Below, piece after piece: positions 1 through 8,311 of a DNA stretch of 40,484 nt (position 1 is the first letter of the stretch; the number at the start of each line of letters is the position of its first letter). Both the position numbers and the translations under genes were made by a program. The notes under the pieces are model-generated. The model saw nothing but the letters and a program-made list of their open reading frames with translations. It had not been told where the DNA came from and ran no database searches. Where the stretch lies: IMG/VR virus record IMGVR_UViG_3300009551_000077, positions 1-40,484 of that record, one strand, 5' to 3'. Origin of the DNA: a virus.

Positions 1-69
1 TCTCTGACCGCATGGATTGTGGAAGTCACCGCCACGCTGACCGGCCTCGGCCTGTGGAAGGGCGCTTAA
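1..69 (+). CDS. 3' fragment of small virion-module protein (full copy at 40194-40430)
   Basis: Reading from base 1 (TCT CTG ACC GCA) gives the last 22 residues of the 78-aa protein complete at 40194-40430, ending at TAA 67-69. It is partial only because the circular genome was opened here. It is the same gene, not a second one. Confidence 0.9.
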   Translation, partial: SLTAWIVEVTATLTGLGLWKGA

Positions 70-81
70 CAGCATCAATCG

Positions 82-107
82 CGGGGCTGCTTTGGTGGCC
101 CCGTTTT
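82..107 (+). terminator. Rho-independent terminator behind the coat/small-protein unit
   Basis: The 6-bp GC stem CGGGGC (82-87) / GCCCCG (98-103) with a 10-nt loop is followed by TTTT (104-107). It sits 13 nt after the stop codon of the small gene and just before the glycosyltransferase gene. It probably reduces transcription into the sugar cassette. The same element recurs at 40443-40468. Confidence 0.75.
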
Positions 108-132
108 CCCTTCAACAATCAAACAGGGTCAC

Positions 133-912
133 ATGACATTCAAAGTCGTATTCTGCATTCCCACACGCAAGAAACCTCACCCTGCCTTTCTCAAGGCTCT
201 TGAGGACAGTCTGCCGCTCATTGAAGCCGCAGGATACGAACATGCCATGTGCGCCGAGACGGGCAATCCCTATATCAGTGCTGCCCGCGCCACATGCCTG
301 AAGGCTGCGCTCAAGGCCAACGCTGACATCATTGTGTTTCTCGATGACGATGTGAGCTGGGAACCGTCAGCCCTCGTCAAGCTCATCCAGACTCCGGGTG
401 ATGTGGTGGCGGGAACCTACCGCTGCAAGCAGCCTGAGACCGAGATCAACTACATGGGCAAGGTTCTGCAAGACGAGCAGGGCAGGCCCACAGTGATGCG
501 CGAGGATGGCTGTCTCGAAGCCTCACAGGTGCCAGCCGGCTTCCTGAAGGTCACACGCAACTGCATCGACGTGTTCATGCGCGGACGTCCTGACCTGTGC
601 TACGGCCCGATCTGGGACTTGTCTGTCGATCTGTTCAATCACGGAGCCTACAAGGGCCTGTGGTGGGGCGAGGATTATGCCTTCTGCCGCAACTGGCGCG
701 ATCTGGGCGGCAAGATTTGGCTCATCCCCAACATCAACGTTGACCATAACGAGTGGGATCCAGACAAGCAGCCGCAAGTCTACAAGGGCAACTTCCACGA
801 ATACCTGCTGAAGCAGCCTGGTGGTGTCAACGGCCCTCCGATGGAGGATGAGAGCAAGGACATCCTGCCCAAGGCAGACAACCTCGCTGTGTTTTCGAGG
901 TCTGCGGCATGA
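133..912 (+). CDS. GT-A fold glycosyltransferase (phage family)
   Basis: A 259-aa protein likely to transfer a sugar from a nucleotide-sugar donor in the cytoplasm. The N-terminus (VVFCIPTRKKPHPAFL) is the first beta strand of a GT-A fold. The acidic DDD motif at residues 71-73 (VFLDDDVSW) is the expected metal/nucleotide-binding signature. A later WWGEDYAFCRNWRDLGG segment followed by a VDHN histidine matches the acceptor-side region of many phage-borne glycosyltransferases. The start is ATG 133 with a weak AGGG-type ribosome site. It overlaps the methyltransferase by ATGA and opens a three-gene sugar cassette. The acceptor (capsid, tail or host surface glycan) cannot be read from sequence. 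Confidence 0.85.
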   Translation: MTFKVVFCIPTRKKPHPAFLKALEDSLPLIEAAGYEHAMCAETGNPYISAARATCLKAALKANADIIVFLDDDVSWEPSALVKLIQTPGDVVAGTYRCKQPETEINYMGKVLQDEQGRPTVMREDGCLEASQVPAGFLKVTRNCIDVFMRGRPDLCYGPIWDLSVDLFNHGAYKGLWWGEDYAFCRNWRDLGGKIWLIPNINVDHNEWDPDKQPQVYKGNFHEYLLKQPGGVNGPPMEDESKDILPKADNLAVFSRSAA

Positions 913-1508
913 TCATCGAATACAACGCACCCTCGGCATGGATTGGCCTCGAACACTTCATGGACTGGCTGATCTTTACCAAGAAGCCGGAACAATTCGT
1001 TGAAATCGGCGTGCATCACGGCTTCAGCTATTTCGCTGCCTGCCAGTCTATCAAGGCTCACAGCCTCAACACCAAATGTACCGCAGTTGATACATGGAAG
1101 GGCGACGTTCACGCCAACTACGAGGACGGCGACGACATATTCAAGACCGTGACGGCTTACAACGCCGAGCATTACAGCCACTTCTCGAGCCTCTGCCGCA
1201 TGACCTCTCTGGAAGCCGCCGCTGCCACGCCTGACCGCTCAATCGACCTCCTGCACATTGATGCGGGCCATCGGTATCAGGACATCCACAGTGATTTCTT
1301 CGCATGGCTGCCCAAAATGAAGAAGGGCGGCGTAGTTCTGGTCCACGATGTATGCCTCACCAACGAGCATATCGATGACGAAAACGGCGTCGGCGTGAAC
1401 CGCTTCTGGAACGAAGTCATGCACTTCTTCCCGGCCTTCCACATTCCCTATTCGTGTGGGCTGGGCGTTCTCACCATCGACAAGTATCCAGAGGACAAGC
1501 AGCCTTGA
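909..1508 (+). CDS. Class I SAM-dependent methyltransferase (Methyltransf_24-like)
   Basis: A 199-aa protein. Residues 31-40 (VEIGVHHGFS) are a class I motif I, the S-adenosylmethionine-binding loop after the first strand. Residues 112-121 (IDLLHIDAGH) followed by a KKGGVVLVHDV strand are typical of the small-molecule/sugar methyltransferase group Methyltransf_24, which usually acts on carbohydrates. It starts in the ATGA overlap with the glycosyltransferase and ends in a TTGA overlap with the dehydratase, so the three are translationally coupled. Methylation of the sugar made or attached by its neighbours is the natural inference. Substrate unknown. Confidence 0.8.
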   Translation: MIIEYNAPSAWIGLEHFMDWLIFTKKPEQFVEIGVHHGFSYFAACQSIKAHSLNTKCTAVDTWKGDVHANYEDGDDIFKTVTAYNAEHYSHFSSLCRMTSLEAAAATPDRSIDLLHIDAGHRYQDIHSDFFAWLPKMKKGGVVLVHDVCLTNEHIDDENGVGVNRFWNEVMHFFPAFHIPYSCGLGVLTIDKYPEDKQP

Positions 1509-2482
1509 AATCAATCCTTGTCACTGGAGGCGCAGGCTTCATCGGCCATGTGCTGGTCGAGCGTATCCTGCGGGATACAGACTGGACCGTTACCATAATC
1601 GACCGGCTGGATGCCTCGGGCAATCTCAACCGCCTTGCTGAAATCGGCGCAGTCAACAATCCGCGCGTAAGGTTTGTCTATCACGACCTCCGCGCACCGA
1701 TGAACGATCAGGTCATGCAGCAAGTTGGCCGGCATGACTATATCGCCCATCTCGCGGCCGGAACCCATGTGGACAGGTCCATCGCTGATCCGATGGCCTT
1801 CGTTCTCGATAACGTGGTGGCGACCTGCAACATCCTGGAATTTGCCCGCAAGATGCCATGCGAGAAGTTCCTGCAATTCTCGACAGACGAGGTTTTCGGT
1901 CCCGCTCCTGACGGCGTCTCCTACAAGGAAAACGACCGCTACAATTCCGGTAACCCTTACGCCGCGACTAAGGCAGGTTCTGAAGAACTAGCCGTAAGTT
2001 ACGAGAATACCTACAAAGTTCCCGTCATCATCACCCACACGATGAATGTGATCGGGCCTCGGCAGAACCCGGAAAAGTTCGTGCCGATGACCATCGCCAA
2101 GGTGCTGAAGGGTGAGACAGTCTTTGTGCATTCGAACAAGGACAAGACACGCGCCGGTTCGCGCTACTACATCACGGCAAGCGATGTGGCGCGGGGTGTG
2201 CTGCTGCTTCTCGACAAAGGCCAGCCCGGTCAGAAATACAACCTGGCTGGGGCTGAAGAAATCGACAATCTCGATCTGGCCCAGCGCATCGCCACAGCGG
2301 CAGGCCAAACCCTGAACTATCAAATGCTGGACTTCCATTCATCGCGTCCGGGGCATGACCTTCGCTACGCGTTTGACGGCTCCAAGATGGCCGCAATAGG
2401 CTTCATCCCCAATCCCATCGACATGCAGTCGATTGTGGATTGGTACCTCGCGAACGCCGGCAAGTGGCTGCCTCACTCCTGA
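1505..2482 (+). CDS. NAD-dependent nucleotide-sugar dehydratase, RmlB-like extended SDR
   Basis: A 325-aa extended short-chain dehydrogenase. The NAD-binding glycine motif TGGAGFIG is at residues 7-14. The THVDRSI segment, the T127-D128-E129 triad in FSTDEVFG, and Y152-xxx-K156 in NPYAATK are the signature of dTDP-glucose 4,6-dehydratases and close relatives, which turn an NDP-hexose into the 4-keto-6-deoxy intermediate. I chose TTG 1505 because it overlaps the preceding stop as TTGA and places the Rossmann strand at the N-terminus. Upstream in-frame GTG 1454 would add a non-homologous leader. It likely supplies the deoxysugar used by the adjacent transferase. The exact nucleotide sugar is uncertain. 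Confidence 0.85.
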   Translation: MKSILVTGGAGFIGHVLVERILRDTDWTVTIIDRLDASGNLNRLAEIGAVNNPRVRFVYHDLRAPMNDQVMQQVGRHDYIAHLAAGTHVDRSIADPMAFVLDNVVATCNILEFARKMPCEKFLQFSTDEVFGPAPDGVSYKENDRYNSGNPYAATKAGSEELAVSYENTYKVPVIITHTMNVIGPRQNPEKFVPMTIAKVLKGETVFVHSNKDKTRAGSRYYITASDVARGVLLLLDKGQPGQKYNLAGAEEIDNLDLAQRIATAAGQTLNYQMLDFHSSRPGHDLRYAFDGSKMAAIGFIPNPIDMQSIVDWYLANAGKWLPHS

Positions 2483-2499
2483 TTCAGACTGGATAAAAC

Positions 2500-3165
2500 A
2501 TGGCCGGTACGTATATCGACATGATCACGCGCATTCAGGACGAGATGACAAACTCATCCCTGTCTGTCGCGCAGATCAAGAACGCCATTCTCACGTCCAT
2601 TGCTGACTATGAGAATACCGGCTTTTTCTTCAACCGCACCACCAGCACGATGACGACGGTGGCAGGGCAGGAATATTACGCCGCTGCCGATCTCAGCGAC
2701 ATTCCGAACATCGTGTCGTTCGACAGCTTCCAGATCGCGGTGAACGGCTACAAGCGCCCGGTTGGCCCCATCGACTTTCCGCAGATGGACACCGAGCAGA
2801 ACGGCAACATCAGCAGCGTTCCCTACTGGTACGCCTATTACAAGCAGAAGATACGGCTCTATCCGAACCCCGATCAGGCCTACACCTGCTATCTGGCCTA
2901 TCAGTACAAGTTCGCTGCGCTGTCGGCTGACTCGGACACCAACGCCTGGATGACCGATGGCGAGGAACTGATCCGGCAGGCTGCCAAGCGCCGCCTCAAT
3001 GCCGATCTCCTGTTCGATGACATGGCTGCTGCCCGCTGTGAGCGGCTGGAAGATATGGCCTTCGAAACCCTGCAGGAAGAAACCGCCCGCAGGATGCCGG
3101 ACAAGAAGCTGCATGTGCCGGCTATGACCGGCTTGCAGACCTTCAACATCTACCGGGGCTATTGA
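2500..3165 (+). CDS. Head-to-tail adaptor protein (P22 gp4 / podovirus adaptor type)
   Basis: A 221-aa protein expected to form the ring below the portal. It begins with a helical segment (YIDMITRIQDEM...IKNAILTSIADYEN) followed by a beta-rich middle (EYYAAADLSDIPNI, PYWYAYYKQKIRLYPNPDQAY) and a helical C-terminus (EELIRQAAKRRLNADLL). This pattern of YPxPD plus AKRRL is typical of podovirus adaptors. Its position directly before the gp10-like gene, with overlapping stop/start, matches P22 gene order. Start ATG 2500, 17 nt after the sugar cassette. Confidence 0.75.
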   Translation: MAGTYIDMITRIQDEMTNSSLSVAQIKNAILTSIADYENTGFFFNRTTSTMTTVAGQEYYAAADLSDIPNIVSFDSFQIAVNGYKRPVGPIDFPQMDTEQNGNISSVPYWYAYYKQKIRLYPNPDQAYTCYLAYQYKFAALSADSDTNAWMTDGEELIRQAAKRRLNADLLFDDMAAARCERLEDMAFETLQEETARRMPDKKLHVPAMTGLQTFNIYRGY

Positions 3166-4625
3166 TGATCCCGTTCGCGCCATTCCTACCCGATCTGGCC
3201 GCGCTGAATGCCAATGCTTCCTTCACGGCGACGAATGTTGCACCGTCAGGGGCTGGCTTCCTGCCGGTCAGTGGGTTTGCAAGCGTCTCCAATACGCTCA
3301 CGGCCCGCGCGCAGGGTGCCATCTCGGTGCGTGGCCTGTCTGGCACCATCCACAACTTCTGTGGCGATGCGACGAAGCTCTACAAGCTCGATAGCACGGG
3401 CACCACGTGGAGTGATGTCACCCGCGCATCTGGCGGCGCTTATGCCACGGCCTCGGATGGCTGGTGGGATTTTACGCTATTCGGCGACCGTGTGGTGGCA
3501 ACGAATGGCGTTGATGCCGTGCAGGTGTTCCAGCTTGACGTGGACAGCAAGTTCTCGGCTTTGGCCGGCTCACCTCCGGTCAGTTCATTCACCGGCAACG
3601 TGCGCGACTTCGCCATTCTGGCACGTGGTTCGGCCAACTGGAACCGCATCCGCTGGAGCGCCATCAACAACGTTGCTGATTGGGTGGCTTCGTCCACTAC
3701 CATGAGCGACTATCAGGACTTCCCTGATGGCGGCACTGTCATGGGATTTGTCGGCGGTGAGTTTGGCATCGTGCTACTCGAGCGCGCCATCTACCGCATG
3801 GCCTTTGAAGGCCCTCCGACCGTATTCCGCTTCGACCGCATTGCAAACACCCTTGGCTGCCGCGTCGAGCGTTCTATCGCTGCCTACAATGACCTGATGT
3901 TCTTCCTGTCCAACGACGGGTTTTACATGATCCAAGGCGGCTCGCAGATCACGCCGATTGGTATCGACAAGGTGGACCGCACGTTTGAAGCCGAGTTCCA
4001 GGCTTCATTGCCTTACCTGTGCAGCGCCGCGATTGACCCGATCAAGAAGCTCTACCTGTTCGCCTATCCGGGCAATGGTGCATCGACCGCCGCGAATACC
4101 ATCCTCTGCTATCACTGGCCGACCGGGCAATGGTCGAAGATTTCAGCCGATGTCGAGATTATCTATGCTGCTGCCACGCAGTCAGGCACCACGTTCGACA
4201 ACTTCGCCAACCTCGATACGCTGCCTTATGCGATTGACAGCCGTGTCTATACCGGCTCCGGGCACTTGCTTCTGGCCGCGTTCGATACCACGAAGGCGCT
4301 GGGATATTTCAGTGGGCCAAACCTCGCTGCCACGATTGAGACGGGCGACACGCAGTTGACACCGGGGCGAAAATCCCTGCTGCGCTCACTGCGTCCGATG
4401 ATCGACGGAAATACCGTCAATACGACTAACACCGTCCGCAGCCGTGACAATCTGGACGACACTTACACTGATGCCATGCCGGTGACAGTCAATTCGATTG
4501 GCACATGCCCGGTTCGCGTCAATGCCCGCTATCACCGTGCGCGCCTCACCATTCCGGCTGCTGCCAACTGGAACTTTGCCATGGGTCTTGATGACCCCGA
4601 TTTCACCGCGACAGGGACACGATGA
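3165..4625 (+). CDS. Packaged-DNA stabilisation / tail hub protein (P22 gp10-like)
   Basis: A 486-aa, beta-rich protein. Repeated short strands with aromatic turns (TATASDGWWDFTLFGDRVVATNG, WNRIRWSAINNVADW, ILCYHWPTGQWSK) suggest the beta-propeller of gp10-type stabilisation proteins that plug the portal-adaptor channel after packaging. It follows the adaptor gene with a one-base overlap (TGATG at 3163-3167). TTG 3162 is also in frame, but ATG 3165 follows a purine-rich GGGG site. Family assignment rests on context and repeat style rather than a catalytic motif. Confidence 0.7.
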   Translation: MIPFAPFLPDLAALNANASFTATNVAPSGAGFLPVSGFASVSNTLTARAQGAISVRGLSGTIHNFCGDATKLYKLDSTGTTWSDVTRASGGAYATASDGWWDFTLFGDRVVATNGVDAVQVFQLDVDSKFSALAGSPPVSSFTGNVRDFAILARGSANWNRIRWSAINNVADWVASSTTMSDYQDFPDGGTVMGFVGGEFGIVLLERAIYRMAFEGPPTVFRFDRIANTLGCRVERSIAAYNDLMFFLSNDGFYMIQGGSQITPIGIDKVDRTFEAEFQASLPYLCSAAIDPIKKLYLFAYPGNGASTAANTILCYHWPTGQWSKISADVEIIYAAATQSGTTFDNFANLDTLPYAIDSRVYTGSGHLLLAAFDTTKALGYFSGPNLAATIETGDTQLTPGRKSLLRSLRPMIDGNTVNTTNTVRSRDNLDDTYTDAMPVTVNSIGTCPVRVNARYHRARLTIPAAANWNFAMGLDDPDFTATGTR

Positions 4626-6487
4626 CCAGATTTGCACCCAAAAAGGGCGGCGGAACCGTCACCCTTCCCAAAAGCGTCACGCCCATCCAGAACGGCAAGA
4701 AACTGCCGGTAGAACACCCGCGCCTGATCAATGCCCATGAAGAACACATGCTGAAGCTGCTGGGCGGGGCAGGGGCAAAGACCAAGTTTGGCGTCAAGTC
4801 CTACTATGAGCCTGATGGCAAAGGCGGCATCACTGCCGGCTGGTCTGGCGGCTCTAACACCAACACCGGAAATGGCGGCTCTTACAGCGACAGCGCGGGC
4901 GACCATCGCGTGAATGGGTATAATGGTGGTGGCGATACGCGCAGCCAGCCCAGCAGCGGGGCCAGCCACGGCTATAACGCCGGCAACAATGCAGGCGGAG
5001 GCAACTCCAATACGCAGAGCCACGGCATCAACAGCCTTGGCGGCATGATGGCGGGTAATACCGACATGGCGGGGCTGCGTGGCACGTTGGCCTCACTAAC
5101 AGGGCTTGGGCCGGCCTTCAATGGGCTGGGCAACCTGTCGTCTGCACCCAAGCTGGGCCGCATGAGCGTCAATGACGTACCGGGCATTCCGGGCGGCTCG
5201 CCTGACTCAAATTCATCGCAGGCCAATTCGCCGCCTCCGGGCGCTGTGTCTCCGGCTGGCCTGTTCGGTGCGCCAAACTACACCCCTCCGGGCTATGTGG
5301 CTCCGACAGCCGGCTGGACGCAGAACAACGGCCTCGTGGGCCAATCGCTGACAGGTGCTGATCCGCGCTCGGGCTACTACGACAAAAACGGCGTGACCCC
5401 GACGACGCAGTTTGCGGATCGCTTGCGGGAAGAATTGCAGTTGAATGGCCTTCAGCCCAACGACAAAAGCGTCGCGGCAATGATGGGCAGCTTGCAGCGT
5501 GAAAATCTAGCCCCCTATATGAAGTCGGGCAGCGATTCTTGGAATCTCGATAGTGCCGCGTCCAATGGCAGTTTCCCAAAGATTGATCCAAATGTTGACA
5601 CGCGCAACCCTGATGGGTCGCCCAAAACCTATTCGTGGGGTGCGGCTCAGTGGAACAGTGGTCCGGGACGCATGCAGCAGTTGGGCAATTTCTTTTCCCA
5701 GAATGGCCTAAATCCAAACGATCCCAACTCGCAGGCCGCAGCCCTCGCCGCCAATATTGCTGGCGCTTTTCCGGGCCAGACGGGTGATTTCAAAGACACC
5801 TACGCGAGCCTTGGCGATATGTCGCAAAACCAGGCAACGCAAACGTGGATGCGGAAATTTGAAAATCCGGCAGGCAACTCATCCTTGCCCGGTCGGCAGG
5901 CTTCAGCCAATCAATTTGCTAGGAATTTCCCTGCTGCCCCGCAATCTCCCTCGCTGCTCGGCAATAGCGGCTATCAGACCGCAGGCGACCCGACGCAGGC
6001 CCAGCCTGTGCCGTCACCGATGGCTCCGGCTGCTCCTGTCTCACCCGGCGTTCTTCCTGCCTCCTATACGCCGCCGGTTTCACCGCCGCCCACCTTCACG
6101 CCGCCCCAGCCCATTCCTTCGCCTGTTGCTCCAAACACGCCCGATCCGTCGCAGGATGCAGGGATTGATCCGAGTCTCATTCCGACGAACGTCAATCCAA
6201 TCTCTCCTGCCACCGCTGGCACTGGCAATGGCATGTCGCTGGGGCAGAACCTCGCTGCGGCTCTTGCCAATGGCAATCCCGCAACGACGGCACAGACGAT
6301 GGCCGACCTCATGCCGCAAACCAGTCATAACCAGACGGTTACGGTGACGGTCACTGATCCGAATACCGGAAAGCCGACACAGGTCACGGTCCCCAAGGCC
6401 AAGCTGCCCTGGTACTACCCGCAATATTCACAATCCTATTGGGACAAGAACCTCCCATCGGGCCAGTTGGGCGGCTACATCGGATGA
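4622..6487 (+). CDS. Tail-associated protein with internal lysozyme domain
   Basis: A 621-aa protein with three zones. Residues 1-260 are Gly/Asn/Ser-rich and probably disordered. Residues about 262-430 resemble the phage tail lysozyme fold (Phage_lysozyme2): a helical start (FADRLREELQLNG), a SLQRENL segment in which Glu294 is the likely catalytic acid, then YSWGAAQWN and a closing WMRKFENPAG. Residues about 440-560 are a Pro-rich linker with PSPMAP and PPPTFTPP runs. The role would be local peptidoglycan degradation during DNA entry. It starts in an ATGA overlap with the gp10-like gene. The long low-complexity flanks are unusual compared with compact tail lysozymes. Confidence 0.7.
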   Translation: MTRFAPKKGGGTVTLPKSVTPIQNGKKLPVEHPRLINAHEEHMLKLLGGAGAKTKFGVKSYYEPDGKGGITAGWSGGSNTNTGNGGSYSDSAGDHRVNGYNGGGDTRSQPSSGASHGYNAGNNAGGGNSNTQSHGINSLGGMMAGNTDMAGLRGTLASLTGLGPAFNGLGNLSSAPKLGRMSVNDVPGIPGGSPDSNSSQANSPPPGAVSPAGLFGAPNYTPPGYVAPTAGWTQNNGLVGQSLTGADPRSGYYDKNGVTPTTQFADRLREELQLNGLQPNDKSVAAMMGSLQRENLAPYMKSGSDSWNLDSAASNGSFPKIDPNVDTRNPDGSPKTYSWGAAQWNSGPGRMQQLGNFFSQNGLNPNDPNSQAAALAANIAGAFPGQTGDFKDTYASLGDMSQNQATQTWMRKFENPAGNSSLPGRQASANQFARNFPAAPQSPSLLGNSGYQTAGDPTQAQPVPSPMAPAAPVSPGVLPASYTPPVSPPPTFTPPQPIPSPVAPNTPDPSQDAGIDPSLIPTNVNPISPATAGTGNGMSLGQNLAAALANGNPATTAQTMADLMPQTSHNQTVTVTVTDPNTGKPTQVTVPKAKLPWYYPQYSQSYWDKNLPSGQLGGYIG

Positions 6488-6840
6488 ACATTGACCGCAC
6501 CGACATAGCGCCGCTGCTCGTGCCGTATTTCCCGACCATGGAGCAGGCCTCGTCTGACGACTGGCAAGCCTTCCTGAACGCGCAGACGGGGCTTGACGTA
6601 GCAGTCGATGAGCCGAACGCCTCGGCATTCGACAAGTGGCGTCAAGCCCTCGCAACACAGGGCTATCCTGTTTGGGATGTGACTGAAGCACAAGCCGCTG
6701 CGATGAAGAAGCGTGGCGAGGATCTGAAGGCTGCCGAGGACAAGCGCCGTGCTGATGAAGCTACCCGCTTGGCCGAGCTTGCCAAGGAAGCCCCGAACGT
6801 GACAGCGCAAGACCTTCTCGACAAGGCCGCGCAGCCGTGA
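6484..6840 (+). CDS. Small acidic virion-module protein, function unknown
   Basis: 118 aa, with no family recognised. The N-terminal half (IAPLLVPYFPTMEQASSDDWQAFLNA) looks globular. Residues about 80-105 are a charged helix rich in Ala/Glu/Lys/Arg (AAAMKKRGEDLKAAEDKRRADEATRLAEL) that could form a coiled coil. It starts in an ATGA overlap and ends in a GTGA overlap, so it is coupled to both neighbours. The location between tail lysozyme and tail-domain genes suggests a minor tail or assembly role. Confidence 0.7.
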   Translation: MNIDRTDIAPLLVPYFPTMEQASSDDWQAFLNAQTGLDVAVDEPNASAFDKWRQALATQGYPVWDVTEAQAAAMKKRGEDLKAAEDKRRADEATRLAELAKEAPNVTAQDLLDKAAQP

Positions 6841-7193
6841 CGATCCAGAAGTTCAATCACCTCCAGCCGCCACCTTCCTTCGGCAGTCTGGTTGATGTGC
6901 AAGTGTATGCCCGCAAGCTGTTTGATGCGCTGTTTCGTGTGATGCAGGGCAAGACGCAGAACGTGGGTGAAGTCACGCTGCGTACCGGGCAGACCACGAC
7001 CGTTGTCAGTGACATTAGAGCTTCCATCCAGTCGTGCATCATATTTGATCCGCGCACGGCCAATGCGGCGACTGAGTATCACGGCGGTACGATGTACATC
7101 CTCGATGCGAACAGGGGCAAGGGCACGTTTACGATCACGCACGCCAACAATGCGAACGCAGATCGCACGTTCTGGTACGCGGTGATCGGCTGA
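6837..7193 (+). CDS. Small beta-rich tail-domain protein
   Basis: 118 aa with a GTG start in a GTGA overlap. The C-terminal part (TTTVVSDIRASIQSCIIFDPRTANAA ... GKGTFTITHANNANADRTFWYAVIG) matches a short beta-sandwich module that recurs at the ends of many phage tail and fibre proteins and ends in an RTFxYAVxG signature. The first 40 residues are an alpha segment (VDVQVYARKLFDALFRVMQGK). A minor tail component is likely. Reading may not stop here: coding-like sequence continues in the -1 frame (see the next gene). Confidence 0.7.
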   Translation: MTIQKFNHLQPPPSFGSLVDVQVYARKLFDALFRVMQGKTQNVGEVTLRTGQTTTVVSDIRASIQSCIIFDPRTANAATEYHGGTMYILDANRGKGTFTITHANNANADRTFWYAVIG

Positions 7194-7321
7194 TCTGGTG
7201 GGATGGGTTTCCCGCTGAAAAGGCTGACCTGATCTGGAAGCTGGCTCTGCCGCTGCTGAGGCAAGGCTTCGAGAACCCGCAACAGGCAGACGATTCATAT
7301 TCCAAGGTCAAGAACGGCACC

Positions 7322-7588
7322 ATGCAGCTTTGGGGTCTTTTTGACGGCGACCGCCTCATTGCTTCTTTTCTCACAGAACTGGTGAACATCGGCTCGCGCA
7401 AGTTTTGCAATGTCGCCACCTGTGGCGGCACGCGAATGAACGAATGGATTCACTTTCTCGGCGGCCTTGAAGATTGGGCGCGTGAAAACGGATGCGATGC
7501 AATGCGATTTCCTGAATGCCGAAAAGGCTGGGCGCGCGTCCTCAAGAATTACCAAACAACCCGAATAACATTAGAAAAGGCGCTCTAA
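7322..7588 (+). CDS. GNAT-like small phage protein, start uncertain
   Basis: From ATG 7322 the frame gives 88 aa (MQLWGLFDGDRLIASF ... EWIHFLGGLEDWARENGCDAMRFPECRKGWARVL), which resembles the phage-encoded GNAT/acetyltransferase-like proteins found in podovirus tail modules. Protein-like sequence (WWDGFPAEKADLIWKLALPLL) continues upstream in the same frame to about 7190, giving a domain of about 130 aa. There is no ATG, GTG or TTG upstream, only CTG 7190, which overlaps the TGA of the preceding gene. A CTG start, a -1 frameshift from that gene, or a lost start are all possible. No acetyl-CoA P-loop motif is obvious. Confidence 0.6.
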   Translation: MQLWGLFDGDRLIASFLTELVNIGSRKFCNVATCGGTRMNEWIHFLGGLEDWARENGCDAMRFPECRKGWARVLKNYQTTRITLEKAL

Positions 7589-7589
7589 C

Positions 7590-8303
7590 ATGGGTTCCAG
7601 CACAACCAACGCAACCTCCACCTCGTCTTCTTCACCGTGGACGGCGCAACAGCCCTACTTGAAAGACCAGTTCAAGGCAGCTCAGGACATCTACAAGAAC
7701 AGCAACCCGCAATACTATCCGGGCAGCACTGTAGCGCCGATGAGCGCGGGCCAGAACTCGGCCATCTCAGGCACCAATGACTTTGCCGGGCAGGGCTTCG
7801 GGCTGAAAAATGCCATGAGCCAGAATGACCAGATCGCCTCCGGTAATTTCGGCACTGTTGGCAGCGGCGTTCTGGGCAACATCATGAGCCAGGTTCTACC
7901 GCAGGTAAATTCGCAGTTTGAAGGTGCAGGCCGCTACGGCTCAGACAGCCACGCAGGCGCTTTGGGAACCGCTGTCACGAATGCTTGGGCACCATACGCC
8001 AGTTCTATGATGAACAGTGCCTTGGATCGCTCCGGCACACTGTCGAACGACTACCAGCAGGGCCTGAGCAATCAGTTCCAGATGGGCGCGAACCAGCAGA
8101 CGCAGGCGCAACAGGAAACGAATGACGCGGTGAACCGCTACAACTACGCGCAGAACTTGCCGGCGCAAAAGCTCGCTCAGTATGCCGGGTTTACGGGCGG
8201 CAATTACGGTAACACCACAAGCACGTCCACGCCTGTCTCGCAGCCGGGATTGTTCAGTCAGCTTGCAGGCGGCCTGCTTGGCCTCGGCGGCTTGATTAAG
8301 TGA
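7590..8303 (+). CDS. Ejection-type internal virion protein, short (candidate)
   Basis: 237 aa, rich in Ser/Gln/Asn/Gly, without a catalytic motif. It begins SSTTNATSTSSSSPWTAQQPYLKDQF, has a helical Gln-rich zone near residues 155-185, and ends in a glycine/leucine hydrophobic tail (LFSQLAGGLLGLGGLIK) that could insert in membrane. Such proteins in short-tailed phages are carried in the head and ejected ahead of the DNA. It is the first of three consecutive genes of this character (7590-11679), the same number as P22 ejection genes. The gene starts one base after the preceding stop. Function inferred from position and composition. Confidence 0.6.
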   Translation: MGSSTTNATSTSSSSPWTAQQPYLKDQFKAAQDIYKNSNPQYYPGSTVAPMSAGQNSAISGTNDFAGQGFGLKNAMSQNDQIASGNFGTVGSGVLGNIMSQVLPQVNSQFEGAGRYGSDSHAGALGTAVTNAWAPYASSMMNSALDRSGTLSNDYQQGLSNQFQMGANQQTQAQQETNDAVNRYNYAQNLPAQKLAQYAGFTGGNYGNTTSTSTPVSQPGLFSQLAGGLLGLGGLIK

Positions 8304-8311
8304 GGTGACAG

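Larger units (their letters stand above)
1..123. repeat. Terminal direct repeat, left copy (circle closure)
   Basis: These 123 bases are identical to 40362-40484. The repeat carries the last 22 codons and stop of the small gene that is complete at 40194-40430, plus its terminator. Because it interrupts a gene at an arbitrary codon, it looks like assembly overlap of a circular or circularly permuted (headful-packaged) genome rather than a biological terminal repeat. The unique genome is therefore about 40,361 bp. Confidence 0.93.
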
